From JAOUFP01 sp963801505 (GTDB lineage Bacteria > Nitrospirota > Thermodesulfovibrionia > Thermodesulfovibrionales > UBA6898), in the NCBI GenBank assembly GCA_963801505.1, contig CAWDEY010000022.1:1-64000 (forward strand): 64,000 nucleotides of DNA, written 5' to 3'. Position 1 is the first letter of the stretch, and each line of letters starts with the position of its first letter. Below are positions 21,037-30,563 of the stretch, one piece after another. A model generated the notes under the pieces. It ran no database searches. It was not told the DNA's origin and saw nothing but the letters and a program-made list of their open reading frames with translations. The position numbers and the translations under genes are program-made.

Positions 21037-21393
21037 ATGATAAACAAGCGTAAACATAAACGAATTCCAATAGCGGCAGTCGCCACAGTTAAATACAAAG
21101 ATAAAGATAAGACTCGCTCTCTGCAGGCCATAACAGGCAGTATCTCTTACGGAGGAGTCGGCTTGTATTCGGATTATCCAATAGAGGACGGTAATGATGT
21201 ATCTGTTACTATTAATTTCATATCTACTGAAGGCGCTATTGAGGCTGTTTCTATTGGGGGACAGGTTGTCTATAACAAAAAAGTAGGGAACATGTATTAT
21301 TGTGGTATCCAATTTGATGAGGATGTAAATCAAGTCAACCAGCCTGTATTATATAGACACATTGAGAGTGCCCTTATGTGGGACATCCAATAG
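21037..21393 (+). CDS. PilZ-domain protein (c-di-GMP binding)
   Basis: A 118-residue single-domain cytoplasmic protein. The N-terminal RKHKRIPI supplies the arginine-rich PilZ motif and TGSISYGGVGLYS the (D/N)xSxxG-type motif, here S-I-S-Y-G-G. It is preceded by GAAGGAAGGGG and a consensus promoter and is monocistronic. It probably reports c-di-GMP level; the HD-GYP-type phosphodiesterase at 23979-25100 could adjust that level. The target process is unknown. Confidence 0.85.
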   Translation: MINKRKHKRIPIAAVATVKYKDKDKTRSLQAITGSISYGGVGLYSDYPIEDGNDVSVTINFISTEGAIEAVSIGGQVVYNKKVGNMYYCGIQFDEDVNQVNQPVLYRHIESALMWDIQ

Positions 21394-21456
21394 GTTGAGC
21401 GATTAAGCGTATGCGCGGTTAGGCAGTTTGCTCCGCTGAACACTCTTTTATCTGTC

Positions 21457-21495
21457 GGCAAGACCACGGGGAATATCGCTCGCTATCCATTTAAT
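21457..21495. repeat. 39-nt dispersed repeat, copy 1
   Basis: The segment beginning GGCAAGACCACGGGGAATAT and ending CATTTAAT recurs at 44126-44164 with one difference in 39 bases. Confidence 0.8.
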
Positions 21496-21592
21496 GCGCA
21501 ATTTTTGCCATATAAAAAAGCCGGAGAGGCCTCTTATAAAAGTCCTGAAACCGGCCAGTGCAGAAAAGCAGGGACACCGCTTTCAACAGAAG

Positions 21593-21620
21593 TTGACACT
21601 GGCGGGATATGAGATAATTT
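21593..21620 (+). promoter_or_regulatory. Candidate promoter for the SurA-like operon
   Basis: TTGACA (21593-21598), 16-base spacer, TAATTT (21615-21620), about 265 bases before the gene. Confidence 0.35.
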
Positions 21621-21884
21621 GAAGGTTAGCGCAAAAAAGGCCAACCTACATTTCCAGCTGATTGTTGACTTCATTGTTAACTCATCCTAAACTAAAGGAG
21701 TGACTGGGCAGAGGTCCCTGATCCCTGGGCCATTGCATTTTTTTTTGCAGGGGGCAACGGGTTATATCAGGATTGAAAACATTCAGTGCAGAAAGTCTTC
21801 TTGCAGGAGGTTGTTTATGGCTGAGCTGCAATATTCCTGGGCGATAAAGGGACTCAGACACATGAATAAATTTGAGGTGAACAG

Positions 21885-22641
21885 ATGAGGTATATTTATT
21901 ATATTGTTTTCGCTATTGTAGCAGTATCAGCCGCAGCCGGCTACTTTCTGTCCGCGCCTCAAAGCCCTCCGTCCAATGCGGCCCTCATAATCAATGACCG
22001 GGTGATCACCGCTGACGAATTCAAGAGATGTTATGCGGCCCTGCGTCGCGATATAAGGGACAGAGACGATTTTATAAACTCTTTAATAACCAAGGAACTT
22101 CTTATTCAGGAGTCGCAGAAAAGCGGCATAGATAAAGAGGAAAGCTTCAGAAGGTCCATACAGGATTATTATGAACAGTCTCTGATAAAGCTGCTTATGG
22201 ACAGGAAATACGCCGCTCTCAATGTTTCGGTCAGCGATGCTGAGCTGGACAGGTATATCCACTATCTCAACAAAAAAATACTCCTCAGCATTTTCAGCTT
22301 TGAAGATCTCGATAAGGCAAAAAGCGGGCGATACAAGAGCGTTGAACAGAAGTCATCTTCCTTTGAGGACCTTTCAAATGAAATAAAGGACCAGGTTCTC
22401 CATCTGAAAAAGGGAGAAATGGGCCAACCCGTGAAGTCAGGAGACGTTTACATTGCGCTGAGAATTGATGGTATCGATTCGCTCCCTTTACCTGCTCCAT
22501 CCCCGGAAGAAAGGGAGAGGATCAGAAAAGTCCTTATTGAGGCGAAAAAAGAAAAAATGATAAATGATTGGCTTGCTGATTTAAGAAATAAGGCAAGGAT
22601 AAAGATATTAGTGGACGCGGAAAGCAGGGGGGAGAAGATGA
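21885..22641 (+). CDS. SurA-like exported foldase without a clear PPIase core; reads into the next gene
   Basis: About 250 residues: an N-terminal membrane anchor or signal (YIYYIVFAIVAVSAAAGYFL), then a SurA_N/parvulin-type chaperone domain (ALIINDRVITADEFKR, LITKELLIQESQKSGIDKEE). A canonical rotamase core is not obvious. As sequenced, the frame runs on without a stop into a HAMP protein. A run of six G at 22627-22632 lies at the join: with five G the frame ends at TGA overlapping the next ATG (ATGA), the usual operon arrangement. I therefore treat the fusion as an indel artefact and end the gene at 22641, though a real fusion is possible. Confidence 0.6.
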
Positions 22642-23232
22642 AAAGGACCTGGAGGAGAAGAAATTTCTTCGTCAAAAAAGAGCTTCAAGGAAAGTACATA
22701 TTCAGTGTTTTCATTTTTGTGCTTGCGGGGGCCTTACTTTTCACCGCGGTCTTTGGCCTGCTGTCAGCAGATACTCTGACTATTACCTATAAAGGCTCCA
22801 ACCTCCAGGTAGGGCGGACTCCTATCGTGCTGCTGAAAGAGATCGTCAAAACCAACTGGATATTCATAGTTGCCGGAGGGTTTCTCGTTGCTATCGCCTC
22901 GATGTTCCTTACCCATCGGGTGGCAGGGCCGCTGTTTCGTTTCGAAAAAACATTAGAAGAGATGAAAAAAGGCAATTTCAATTCGGAAATCAGGTTGCGT
23001 TCCAGGGATGAGGCCAAAGAACTTGCCCTGATGTTTAACGAGTTTAATACAACGATCTCGCTGCAGCTGAAGGAGGTCCGTGCCCTTGTAGACGTCTCTG
23101 GAAGGCCATCTTACAGACGCCCGCAGTTCGGCCCCGGGTGCAGCATCGGCAGAGAGTCTTGATAAGGCAATCGCGGTGGAGAAAAAACTCCGGGCCATTC
23201 TTCATGGATTCACACTGAAGAATGATAATTAG
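22638..23232 (+). CDS. HAMP-domain membrane protein, frameshifted near the end
   Basis: The ATG at 22638 follows AGGGGGGAG. Product: cytoplasmic FVKKELQGKYIF, TM1 (FSVFIFVLAGALLFTAVFGLL), a short loop, TM2 (WIFIVAGGFLVAIASMFLTH), then a HAMP-like segment (VAGPLFRFEKTLEEMKKGNF) and a coiled-coil tail. It lacks a receiver, kinase or MCP output. The frame as read ends at 23162, but removing one G near 23093 restores a tail (SLEGHLTDARSSAPGAASAE, ending HGFTLKNDN) with a stop at 23232, three bases before the next gene. It may be a structural or signalling partner of the flanking exported proteins. Confidence 0.6.
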
Positions 23233-23234
23233 TC

Positions 23235-23768
23235 ATGCGCCCGGGATTTGTAAGTGCAATTGTTGCGGGCCTGTTCCTGGCCGTATCCGTGTCAGCGGCA
23301 GATGGTCTTGAGTTAAAGACCCGGAACGCCTCCGTTATCTACGAAAAAGAAGACCTGCTGCGAAAATTTAACAGGAACGTCAGACTGGGCAGCCTGTCTT
23401 ATGCCGCAAGGAACAGACCGAGCATAACAGTCGAGGATGAAGTCAGAAATAAGGTGGACGTCATAGTTGAAAGGGTGAAAGCCGTCCTTGCCATGTTCCC
23501 CAATAATTTGAATTTCACAATAATACTGCTCCATTCTGACACGGACGTCCAGAAAGTTTACGCCGCCAAATTCAGGAAAAAAGTCGATTTCATCTCTTTC
23601 TATTCTCCGCGGGACAAGACCGTTTATATTTCAGTGGATGACGTGCGGCTGGGCGTCCTCGCCCATGAACTGGCCCACGTTGTCATCGACTTCTATTACG
23701 TAACCCCGACTCCGGTAAAAATACATGAGGTCCTCGCTCAATTTGTAGAAAGCCATCTTGAGGACTGA
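23235..23768 (+). CDS. Small exported zinc-metallopeptidase-like protein
   Basis: 177 residues. A signal peptide (SAIVAGLFLAVSVSAADG) precedes a domain with the zinc-metalloprotease helix AHELAHVVID near residue 144; a downstream glutamate in HEVLAQFVESHLED could be the third ligand (gluzincin-like). It is shorter than most such peptidases. It lies two bases after the HAMP-protein stop, so the three genes form one unit. Substrate unknown; activity is plausible from HExxH but not proven. Confidence 0.6.
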   Translation: MRPGFVSAIVAGLFLAVSVSAADGLELKTRNASVIYEKEDLLRKFNRNVRLGSLSYAARNRPSITVEDEVRNKVDVIVERVKAVLAMFPNNLNFTIILLHSDTDVQKVYAAKFRKKVDFISFYSPRDKTVYISVDDVRLGVLAHELAHVVIDFYYVTPTPVKIHEVLAQFVESHLED

Positions 23769-23978
23769 TATCTTCTGAGCAGTCTTTGCTGTCATGAGTT
23801 AGCAGAAGTGCCTGAAGCGTAAACATCCGACATCGAAGAGAGAGACAGTACCGCGACGAGGGCAGCGGCTGTTGGACCACGGCCTTCTCAATGAAAAGGC
23901 AAGAGTCACCATAAAGATATTCATCCCTGTTATACAAGAACACTTGACATCAAAGGAGTTACCATCACCGCCGGAGGC

Positions 23979-25100
23979 CTAATCTTTATGAGCCTCAAAG
24001 ATCTCATTGAATTGCTTATGAACATCCCTGAACACAGCAAGAACATCAGGATCGAAGTGCTCAGGCTTTGTTCTTCCGTCACCCTCGACAATTATCTGAT
24101 ATACTTTTTCATGGTCAAAGGGGGGCTTATACGGCCTTCTGCTCCTGAGGGCATCATACTGGTCCACGATATTCATTATCCTGCCCTCCATCGGGATATC
24201 AGCCCCTTTCAGGCCTTTGGGATAGCCGCCGCCGTCCCAGCGTTCGTGGTGGCTAAGGGCGATGCTCTCGGCCATTTTCAAAAAATCCGATGTGGAGCCA
24301 TGCAGTATCCTGCCGCCAATCGTGGTATGGGTTTTCATCAGGGCAAACTCCTCAAGGTTCAGGCGTGCGGGCTTAAGGATAATATCAGAAGGGATTCCGA
24401 CCTTTCCGATGTCATGCATAGGGCTTGAGTAGGAGAGTAACTCGATATTGTCTTCTGACCAGCCCAAATGTTTTGCCAAAAGGCTGCAGTAATACGATAT
24501 CCGTTTGATATGAGAACCGGTGTCTTCATCCTTGAATTCAGCAACGATTGTGAGACGGTATATCGTGTCAATGTATCCCTTTTTAATGATGTCCTTTGAA
24601 AGCAGTAATTCTTCATTCGTTCGGCCCAAATCCTCAAGAGCATACCTCAGCTCTGAGGTCCTCTGTTTGACCTCTGTTTCCAGCAGTTCATTATGATGCT
24701 TCAGAAGATCCTCAAATTCCTTGACCCGAAGCAGGTTCTTTGTCCTTACCATAAGCTCAGACGTGTCAACGGGTTTCGTCAGGAAATCGTTAGCTCCTGC
24801 CTTAAGCCCCTGGAGCTTTGCATCCTTGTCCGCAAGCGCCGTCACCATAACAACCGGGATATGGCAGGTCAGGGGATCATCTTTCAACATCTTGCATGCC
24901 TCATATCCGTTTATCTCAGGCATCATGATGTCCAGGAAGATCAGATCAGGTGAAAAAGATTTTGTCTTTTCAAGGGCCTCTCTGCCGTTTGTCGCGGTTT
25001 CATAGGCGTAGCCTTGGTTCTCAAGTATGAAGGAAATCACCTTGAGGTTCATCGGCTCGTCATCAACAATAAGGATTTTCTTTTTTTTGTTCTCTGTCAT
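23979..25100 (-). CDS. Response regulator with HD-GYP phosphodiesterase output
   Basis: 373 residues: REC domain at the N-terminus (KKILIVDDEPMNLKVI, phosphoacceptor in LIFLDIMMPEINGYE, KP at FLTKPVD), a coiled linker, then an HD-GYP domain (SSPMHDIGKVGIP, HHERWDGGGYPKGLKG). HHExxDGxGYP is intact, predicting cyclic-di-GMP hydrolysis switched by phosphorylation. It begins 27 bases after the hybrid kinase stop on the same strand, so that kinase is its likely partner. Confidence 0.92.
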   Translation of the reverse strand: MTENKKKKILIVDDEPMNLKVISFILENQGYAYETATNGREALEKTKSFSPDLIFLDIMMPEINGYEACKMLKDDPLTCHIPVVMVTALADKDAKLQGLKAGANDFLTKPVDTSELMVRTKNLLRVKEFEDLLKHHNELLETEVKQRTSELRYALEDLGRTNEELLLSKDIIKKGYIDTIYRLTIVAEFKDEDTGSHIKRISYYCSLLAKHLGWSEDNIELLSYSSPMHDIGKVGIPSDIILKPARLNLEEFALMKTHTTIGGRILHGSTSDFLKMAESIALSHHERWDGGGYPKGLKGADIPMEGRIMNIVDQYDALRSRRPYKPPFDHEKVYQIIVEGDGRTKPEHFDPDVLAVFRDVHKQFNEIFEAHKD

Positions 25101-25127
25101 CTGATTCCCCCATTCACCATTTGCTAT

Positions 25128-28127
25128 TCATTGTTCAACCGGTATTATAAATGTGAATTTGCTGCCCTTGCCGGGCTCGCTCTCGACCCATATCCTTCCA
25201 CCGTGAAGTTCGATCAAACGCCTGCACAGACTCAGGCCGAGCCCTGTTCCGGCATACTTTCTGGTCAGACTTGTCTCTATCTGCTGAAACGACTGGAACA
25301 GTTTCTGCTGGTGCTCCATTGATATGCCGATGCCTGTGTCCGTGACAGAGATTTCTACGAGATCTCTGTCCTGTAGGGGCGGATCTGTGTGTTCGCCCTC
25401 TTTTGGGCAGCCACATAGGGCTGCCCCTACATTAGATATTGTCCGTGCGTTAACGCTCACGCTGCCTCCGTCAGGAGTAAACTTAAAGGCGTTGCTTAAG
25501 AGGTTCACCAGCACCTGTTTGAGCTTCCTCTTGTCAGCCGTAATGCTTGTTATAGTATTGTCAATTTCCGTGGTCACTTTAATAGCATGTTTTAATGCCT
25601 TCTCCTTGAACATGACAAGCGAGGTCTCGATGAGTTCTTTCAATGTGAACGTCTCGGGTTCAAACACGGCTTGCCCGGCCTCGATCTTTGACAGGTCAAG
25701 GATGTCGGTTATCAGTGACAAAAGGTGATCGCCGCTGGAGGATATATCAGCCAGAAATTCCTTTTGTTTGTCTGTGACCGGGCCTGCCATTCCCTGCTGC
25801 ATGATATCGGAGAAGCCCAGGATAGCATTCAGAGGCGTCCTGAACTCGTGGGACATGTTGGCCAGGAAGTCGGTCTTGGATCTGCTCGCGGCATCAGACT
25901 CTTCGCGACGGAGATAGAGTTCTTTATTAAGCTGCTGAAGTTCCATATTGGTATCTTCAAACGCCCGTGTCCTCTTGTTCACTTCCGCTTCGAGTCCGCT
26001 GACAAGCTGTGCGTTTTCGATAGCAATGGCAGCCTGGTTGGCAAATATCTGGTATAGTTTCATCCGGTCAGGCGTAAAATAGTCGAGGTTGTCGCTGTAA
26101 AAATTTAATGCACCGATACACTTGTCCCGAGCATAGATGAGCGGCACTGAAACTGATTCAACAAAACCTCTTTTCTGTGCTTCCAGTCTCCACGGCGAGA
26201 ATATGGGATCATTAATATTTGTCTTTAAGACTGTGTGTTTCTTGATGGCCAGGCCGGTAGGCCCCATGCCGGTGGGAGAATCGTCCCATGTGACCCTGAT
26301 CTTTGACAGATAATCGTCTTCAAAACCAGCGAATGCGACAGGATTTACCTCGAAACTTCCTTCCTCGACTATGCCAAGCCATATCATCTTAAGATCAAAT
26401 ACCTCATAAATAACATTGCATATCTCCTGATATATGTCTTCGATGTTTGTAATAAGCATAAGAGTATTGGATGCAGTATTCAGCTCGGTAAGCTCCCGAC
26501 TATAAGAAGCCAGAACTTCCCCGCTTTTCCTGCGTTCGGTAATGTCCTGAATAGCACCAAAAACTTTGTTAGTTTTTCCATGTTCTTGATGCCCATGTCC
26601 GATAGCGTGGACCCACCGGGGACTGCCTTTTGCGGTAATGATTTCCAGTTCCTCATCGAACGTTTCTCCATAGTCAATAACGCGCTGTATGGCCTGTTCA
26701 ATAACAGGTCTGGACGTGGGCGCATAGAAAGCTATTGCTCCACTCACTGTCGGCTTGTAGGTACTATCAACTTCGTGGATACGATAGACTTCTTCCGTCC
26801 ATAGCAGACACAGGGTTTCAGCATCGATCTCCCACCCGCCGACCTTTGCCATTTTTCCGGTTTCATTTAACAGCGCTTGTATTTTTTGCAGCGCTTCCTC
26901 GGCCTGCTTGCGCTCAGTGATGTCCCTTACAATATCTCTTGAGCCGATTAATTTACCGTCTTTATTAATTGAGGATGAACTTACTTCGATATCCAGCAAG
27001 CGTCCGTCTTTTGTTATAAGTTTACCCGTGAATTTGGCATATCCACCTTCAGTCGCCAGCTTCTTGAATTCATTTTTCGACCGCGGAATCTGCTCTTTTG
27101 GAACCATGTCAAAAACACTCATTGATAGCAGTTCATCTCTGGAATAGCCGGTCATCTCTTCAGCTTTTTTATTTGCATCGAGATAACAATTATCAGAATC
27201 GAGAATAAATATTGCATCCTTGGCCTGTTCAAATAAATCCCTGTATTTTTCCTCGGATTTCAATAAGTTTTCTTCCATTTTTTTCCGCTCGGTGATGTCC
27301 TTTATTATAAGAACAGAGCCTTGATAATCACGGTCCTCATTAAAAAATGGATCAACAGTTAAATCCAGCCATCTGTCGGAAACATGCAATATCACAGATT
27401 CACGCTTGAGGGTCCTTTTAACAGTTACACAGGGGTCCTCTTCCACATAAGATGAGTTGGCATGGACAATTTCCCAGCAATTCAGACCCACCATCTCAGG
27501 GCATTGCATCCCGAAAAGATTTGCCATCGCGGTATTGCAGCGGACTATTTTCCCCTGCACGTCAAGAAGGCATATGGCATCTTTAATAGCCTCGAAGGTG
27601 TTTCTCCATTCATCAGCTGACAGAGTGAGGGCTTCCTGAAGGCGCTCAAGTTCAATGACCTTTTCTTCAAGCTTACCGGCCACTATCCGGCAGTACTCGT
27701 TGAGATTGGCCTCTTCCCTTCCTATTGACCGTGCTTGAGCAGCCCGTTTCTTTTTGGAGGTATGTACCTCAAGGGCTGAGGTGAACTCTTTCCAGAAATC
27801 AACCGGGCTTTTAGGTTTTACGATCAGTGTGTCAGCGCCGAGCGCAAGCGCAAGTGCATATTCTTTGTTTTCCGTATAAATAGCACTATAGAAAACAAAA
27901 GGGATTGTGCTCAGCGTTTCATCGTGCCGGACAGCCCTCAGAAACTGGAAACCGTCCATCTTCGGCATCAGGGCATCGGAAATGATGGCATCGGTCTTAT
28001 GCGTCCGGGCCTTTTCAAGGCCTTCCTGCCCATCCGAGGCCTCAATTACGCTATGCCCATGGTTTTCGACGAGCACCCTCAATAACTTTCTGGAGCTTGG
28101 GTCATCGTCAACTATTAATATTTTCAT
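25128..28127 (-). CDS. Hybrid multi-sensor histidine kinase (REC-PAS-PAS-PAS-GAF-HisKA-HATPase)
   Basis: 999 residues, no membrane segment. Order: REC (ILIVDDDPSSRKLLRVL), a coiled coil, PAS (AIKDAICLLDVQGKIVRCN), a second PAS (DAIFILDSDNCYLDANKKAE), a third PAS, GAF near 545-700, HisKA (FLANMSHEFRTPLNAILGF) and HATPase (NLLSNAFKFTPDGGS, DTGIGIS, GTGLGLSLCRRL). An N-terminal receiver implies input from another kinase. Between strands of the ATPase, residues about 900-919 are encoded by a palindromic repeat found elsewhere between genes, an in-frame insertion. The next gene is an HD-GYP regulator. Confidence 0.92.
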   Translation of the reverse strand: MKILIVDDDPSSRKLLRVLVENHGHSVIEASDGQEGLEKARTHKTDAIISDALMPKMDGFQFLRAVRHDETLSTIPFVFYSAIYTENKEYALALALGADTLIVKPKSPVDFWKEFTSALEVHTSKKKRAAQARSIGREEANLNEYCRIVAGKLEEKVIELERLQEALTLSADEWRNTFEAIKDAICLLDVQGKIVRCNTAMANLFGMQCPEMVGLNCWEIVHANSSYVEEDPCVTVKRTLKRESVILHVSDRWLDLTVDPFFNEDRDYQGSVLIIKDITERKKMEENLLKSEEKYRDLFEQAKDAIFILDSDNCYLDANKKAEEMTGYSRDELLSMSVFDMVPKEQIPRSKNEFKKLATEGGYAKFTGKLITKDGRLLDIEVSSSSINKDGKLIGSRDIVRDITERKQAEEALQKIQALLNETGKMAKVGGWEIDAETLCLLWTEEVYRIHEVDSTYKPTVSGAIAFYAPTSRPVIEQAIQRVIDYGETFDEELEIITAKGSPRWVHAIGHGHQEHGKTNKVFGAIQDITERRKSGEVLASYSRELTELNTASNTLMLITNIEDIYQEICNVIYEVFDLKMIWLGIVEEGSFEVNPVAFAGFEDDYLSKIRVTWDDSPTGMGPTGLAIKKHTVLKTNINDPIFSPWRLEAQKRGFVESVSVPLIYARDKCIGALNFYSDNLDYFTPDRMKLYQIFANQAAIAIENAQLVSGLEAEVNKRTRAFEDTNMELQQLNKELYLRREESDAASRSKTDFLANMSHEFRTPLNAILGFSDIMQQGMAGPVTDKQKEFLADISSSGDHLLSLITDILDLSKIEAGQAVFEPETFTLKELIETSLVMFKEKALKHAIKVTTEIDNTITSITADKRKLKQVLVNLLSNAFKFTPDGGSVSVNARTISNVGAALCGCPKEGEHTDPPLQDRDLVEISVTDTGIGISMEHQQKLFQSFQQIETSLTRKYAGTGLGLSLCRRLIELHGGRIWVESEPGKGSKFTFIIPVEQ
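25373..25430. repeat. Palindromic repeat inserted in frame within a kinase gene
   Basis: 58-bp element with ends GTAGGGGC (25373-25380) and GCCCCTAC (25423-25430) and an inner hairpin GGGCAGCC (25405-25412) / GGCTGCCC (25419-25426). Related GTAGGG... elements lie at 37839-37862 and 63839-63867. It adds about 19 codons to the HATPase domain without breaking the frame. Confidence 0.75.
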
Positions 28128-28350
28128 CCGTATCCATTGTATCTCAATTTAAGACCAGGAACAATAAAGAACTATGGTAATATGAGCATAAGAAAAGATA
28201 AAGGGACAGCGAGCGACATATTCCCTGTGGTCTTGCCGGAGGAAATCTTCATTGTTCACCGCACATTATCTCTGGTTGTTACAACAGGGGCTATATGGAA
28301 ATGCAGCATTTTATGTATTATATAACAGAGCGATAATAGAGGCTTAAAAA

Positions 28351-30156
28351 ATGATCGAGCATCCTTTACGCCATATCAACAGGTCCCTTGCGGGTAAGCT
28401 CATCTTGTCCATCGGAATACTCATCCTGCTGGGAGGCGGAATATCCTGGTACACCCTGATCAGCACCGCAAAGAGAAATCTCATGAAAGACGCGCTTCAG
28501 AACGCCACTTCTTATTCAGATCTTGTGAAGAAAAGCACACGCTATAGCATGCTTACTTTTCACCCTGAGGGAATTCAGCATACTTTGGAGGAAATAGGTT
28601 CCAGAGAAGGGATTGAAGGTTTAAGGATCTTCGACAGCATGGGTAAAATAGCCTATTCTTCAGAAAAGGATGAACTAGGACATAAAGTGGACAGAAAGCA
28701 CGAAGCCTGCACAGGTTGCCACGACGGAGAACCGGGTCCTGCCCAAACACTGGCCCACAACAGGCGCTGGATAATTCACGAGAGGTCCGGTGACAGAATT
28801 CTGACATTCATAGAACCCCTGTATAATGAACCTTCCTGCACGGCATCATGCCATGCCCACCCTGAGCAGCGAAGGGTGCTCGGCATCCTTCAGACGGATT
28901 TCTCCCTTGCAGAGGTTGACAAAACCATCCGGAGCCAGACGATCAATATAACCCTTTACGCAATCGTCTTTATGACAATGAGCGCCTTCGCCCTGTATTT
29001 CGTGCTCAGGAGGCTTGTGCTGAAACCCCTGTCAACAGTTGATACCGCGATGGAGCACGTGGCAGGGGGAGACCTTGGACAGACCCTGAAGATAACCTCT
29101 GAAGACGAGATGGGAAGGCTTGCCTCTACCTTCAATGCCATGACTAAAGAGCTGGCTGATTCACGGGAGAAGATGGTGGACTGGACAAAGTCTCTGGAAG
29201 AAGGGATTGCAAAAAAGACCGAAGAGTTAAAAAGATCACAGGACAAACTTATTCAGGCTGAAAAGCTCGCCTCCCTGGGAAGACTGACAGCCGACGTGGC
29301 GCATGAGATACGTAACCCCCTTACTGCTCTGGGGGGCTTTGCCCGCAGGCTGCACAAGATCGCCGAGGGAGACAAAGAGAAGGAATATGCGGCGATAGTA
29401 TTAACAGAGGTGGACAGGCTCGAGAGAATATTAAAGGATGTACTCACTTTTTCAAGGGACGCGAGGGGCCATCTGGAGGAGCAAAATATAGAAGAGATCA
29501 TCCACGATACCCTGAAGATATACGAAGACCTGTGCAGGGAGCAGTCCATAGGCATCGAAATTAACACCAGCGAAGAGCTGATGCCCGTCCTGATAGACAG
29601 AGACCAGGTCAGACAAGCCCTGGACAATCTTGTTACAAATGCTGTGGATGCGATGCCTGACCACGGCAGATTGACCATATCAGCCGGAAGGGAAAAGATG
29701 CACGCTGTCATTTACATGTTCCTGAAGGTCACTGACACAGGCCTTGGGATTCCGCCCCAAAATATACCCCTTATCTTCGAACCGTTCTTCAGCACGAAGA
29801 ATACCGGCCACGGCACAGGTCTCGGCCTTTCAATAACAAGAAAGATCATGGAAGAGCACGGTGGGTTCGTAAAGGTAGAAAGCGTCGCAGGTAAAGGGAC
29901 CTCTTTCACCCTGTATTTCCCGTTTCAAAGCAAAGAGGAATCAACCCAGGTGAAATGCTGGGAATACATGAAATGCGGAAGGGACAAGGACTGCTCCACG
30001 AAATGCCCTGCTTACCCCAATTTCGGCAGGGTCTGTTGGGCAGTGGCAGGCACCTTCTGTGAAGGCAAGATACAGGGGACGTTCGCCCAAAAATACGAAG
30101 ACTGCAAAAAATGCGAGTTCTATCAAAAGACAAGAAAAAAGGCGGACGTCCCTTAG
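28351..30156 (+). CDS. c-haem sensor histidine kinase with C-terminal two-CW domain
   Basis: 601 residues: TM1 near 16-36, an extracytoplasmic domain with two candidate c-haem sites, CTGCH near residue 119 and a CxxxCH variant CTASCH near 162, TM2 near 200-220, HAMP, HisKA (DVAHEIRNPLTALGG) and HATPase (NLVTNAVDAMPDHG, GTGLGLSITRKIMEEH). The last 65 residues are cysteine-rich (CWEYMKCGRDKDCSTKCPAY, GRVCWAVAGTFC, CKKCEFYQ), a two-CW-type domain seen in signalling proteins of anaerobes. It probably senses redox state or a gas through haem. No response regulator is adjacent downstream. Confidence 0.9.
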   Translation: MIEHPLRHINRSLAGKLILSIGILILLGGGISWYTLISTAKRNLMKDALQNATSYSDLVKKSTRYSMLTFHPEGIQHTLEEIGSREGIEGLRIFDSMGKIAYSSEKDELGHKVDRKHEACTGCHDGEPGPAQTLAHNRRWIIHERSGDRILTFIEPLYNEPSCTASCHAHPEQRRVLGILQTDFSLAEVDKTIRSQTINITLYAIVFMTMSAFALYFVLRRLVLKPLSTVDTAMEHVAGGDLGQTLKITSEDEMGRLASTFNAMTKELADSREKMVDWTKSLEEGIAKKTEELKRSQDKLIQAEKLASLGRLTADVAHEIRNPLTALGGFARRLHKIAEGDKEKEYAAIVLTEVDRLERILKDVLTFSRDARGHLEEQNIEEIIHDTLKIYEDLCREQSIGIEINTSEELMPVLIDRDQVRQALDNLVTNAVDAMPDHGRLTISAGREKMHAVIYMFLKVTDTGLGIPPQNIPLIFEPFFSTKNTGHGTGLGLSITRKIMEEHGGFVKVESVAGKGTSFTLYFPFQSKEESTQVKCWEYMKCGRDKDCSTKCPAYPNFGRVCWAVAGTFCEGKIQGTFAQKYEDCKKCEFYQKTRKKADVP

Positions 30157-30471
30157 GCCATCTGAGGGTCTTCAGCCGCGGGTCCATCATCCGGGACCGG
30201 AGCAGGCGTTTCCTCAGGGAGCATATCATGATTTTCATCTCTTTCTACTGCTTCATTTTCATCCGGAATGTTACCCTCCGGACTGGCAGACTCTTTAACC
30301 TCACCGTTTACAGGCTGCTCTGCTTCTAAAGTTTCCTCAGAAGTCATCTGCCAAAAGGCTGACAACCATGCCTCCGGGCTGGCTCACGTGCTGCTGAGAA
30401 CCAGCAGCCAAAAACAGGACAGCAAGAACAAGAGTGAAAAAAGAAGCTATGCGAAACTCTCTTAAATCCAT
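30153..30471 (-). pseudogene. Small exported acidic protein, probable frameshift
   Basis: ATG at 30471 begins a signal peptide (MDLREFRIASFFTLVLAVLF, then LAAGSQQ), but this frame stops 45 codons in. The -1 neighbour frame carries on from about 30362 with an acidic, proline-rich tail (SEETLEAEQPVNGEVKES, PAPVPDDGPAAEDPQMA) ending at 30153. A single indel would join them into a protein of roughly 105 residues. Its end overlaps the sensor kinase end by four bases, convergently. No family recognised. Confidence 0.4.
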
Positions 30472-30563
30472 ATTTATATTCTACCGGAAGGCCAATAAAA
30501 AATCATTCTGTTTCTTTGCCATAGCAAGTTAGCAAAGCCTGACCCGCCACCTAAGCGAAAACG

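Larger units (their letters stand above)
21394..21884. other. Intergenic region with a dispersed repeat and candidate promoter
   Basis: No convincing gene; a 62-codon frame at 21700-21888 has no family features. It holds the 39-nt repeat at 21457-21495 and a promoter-like pair at 21593-21620. Confidence 0.5.

Noticed and set aside
21700..21888. 62-codon ORF before the SurA-like gene
   Set aside because: No family features, poor ribosome site, and it overlaps the start of the real gene.
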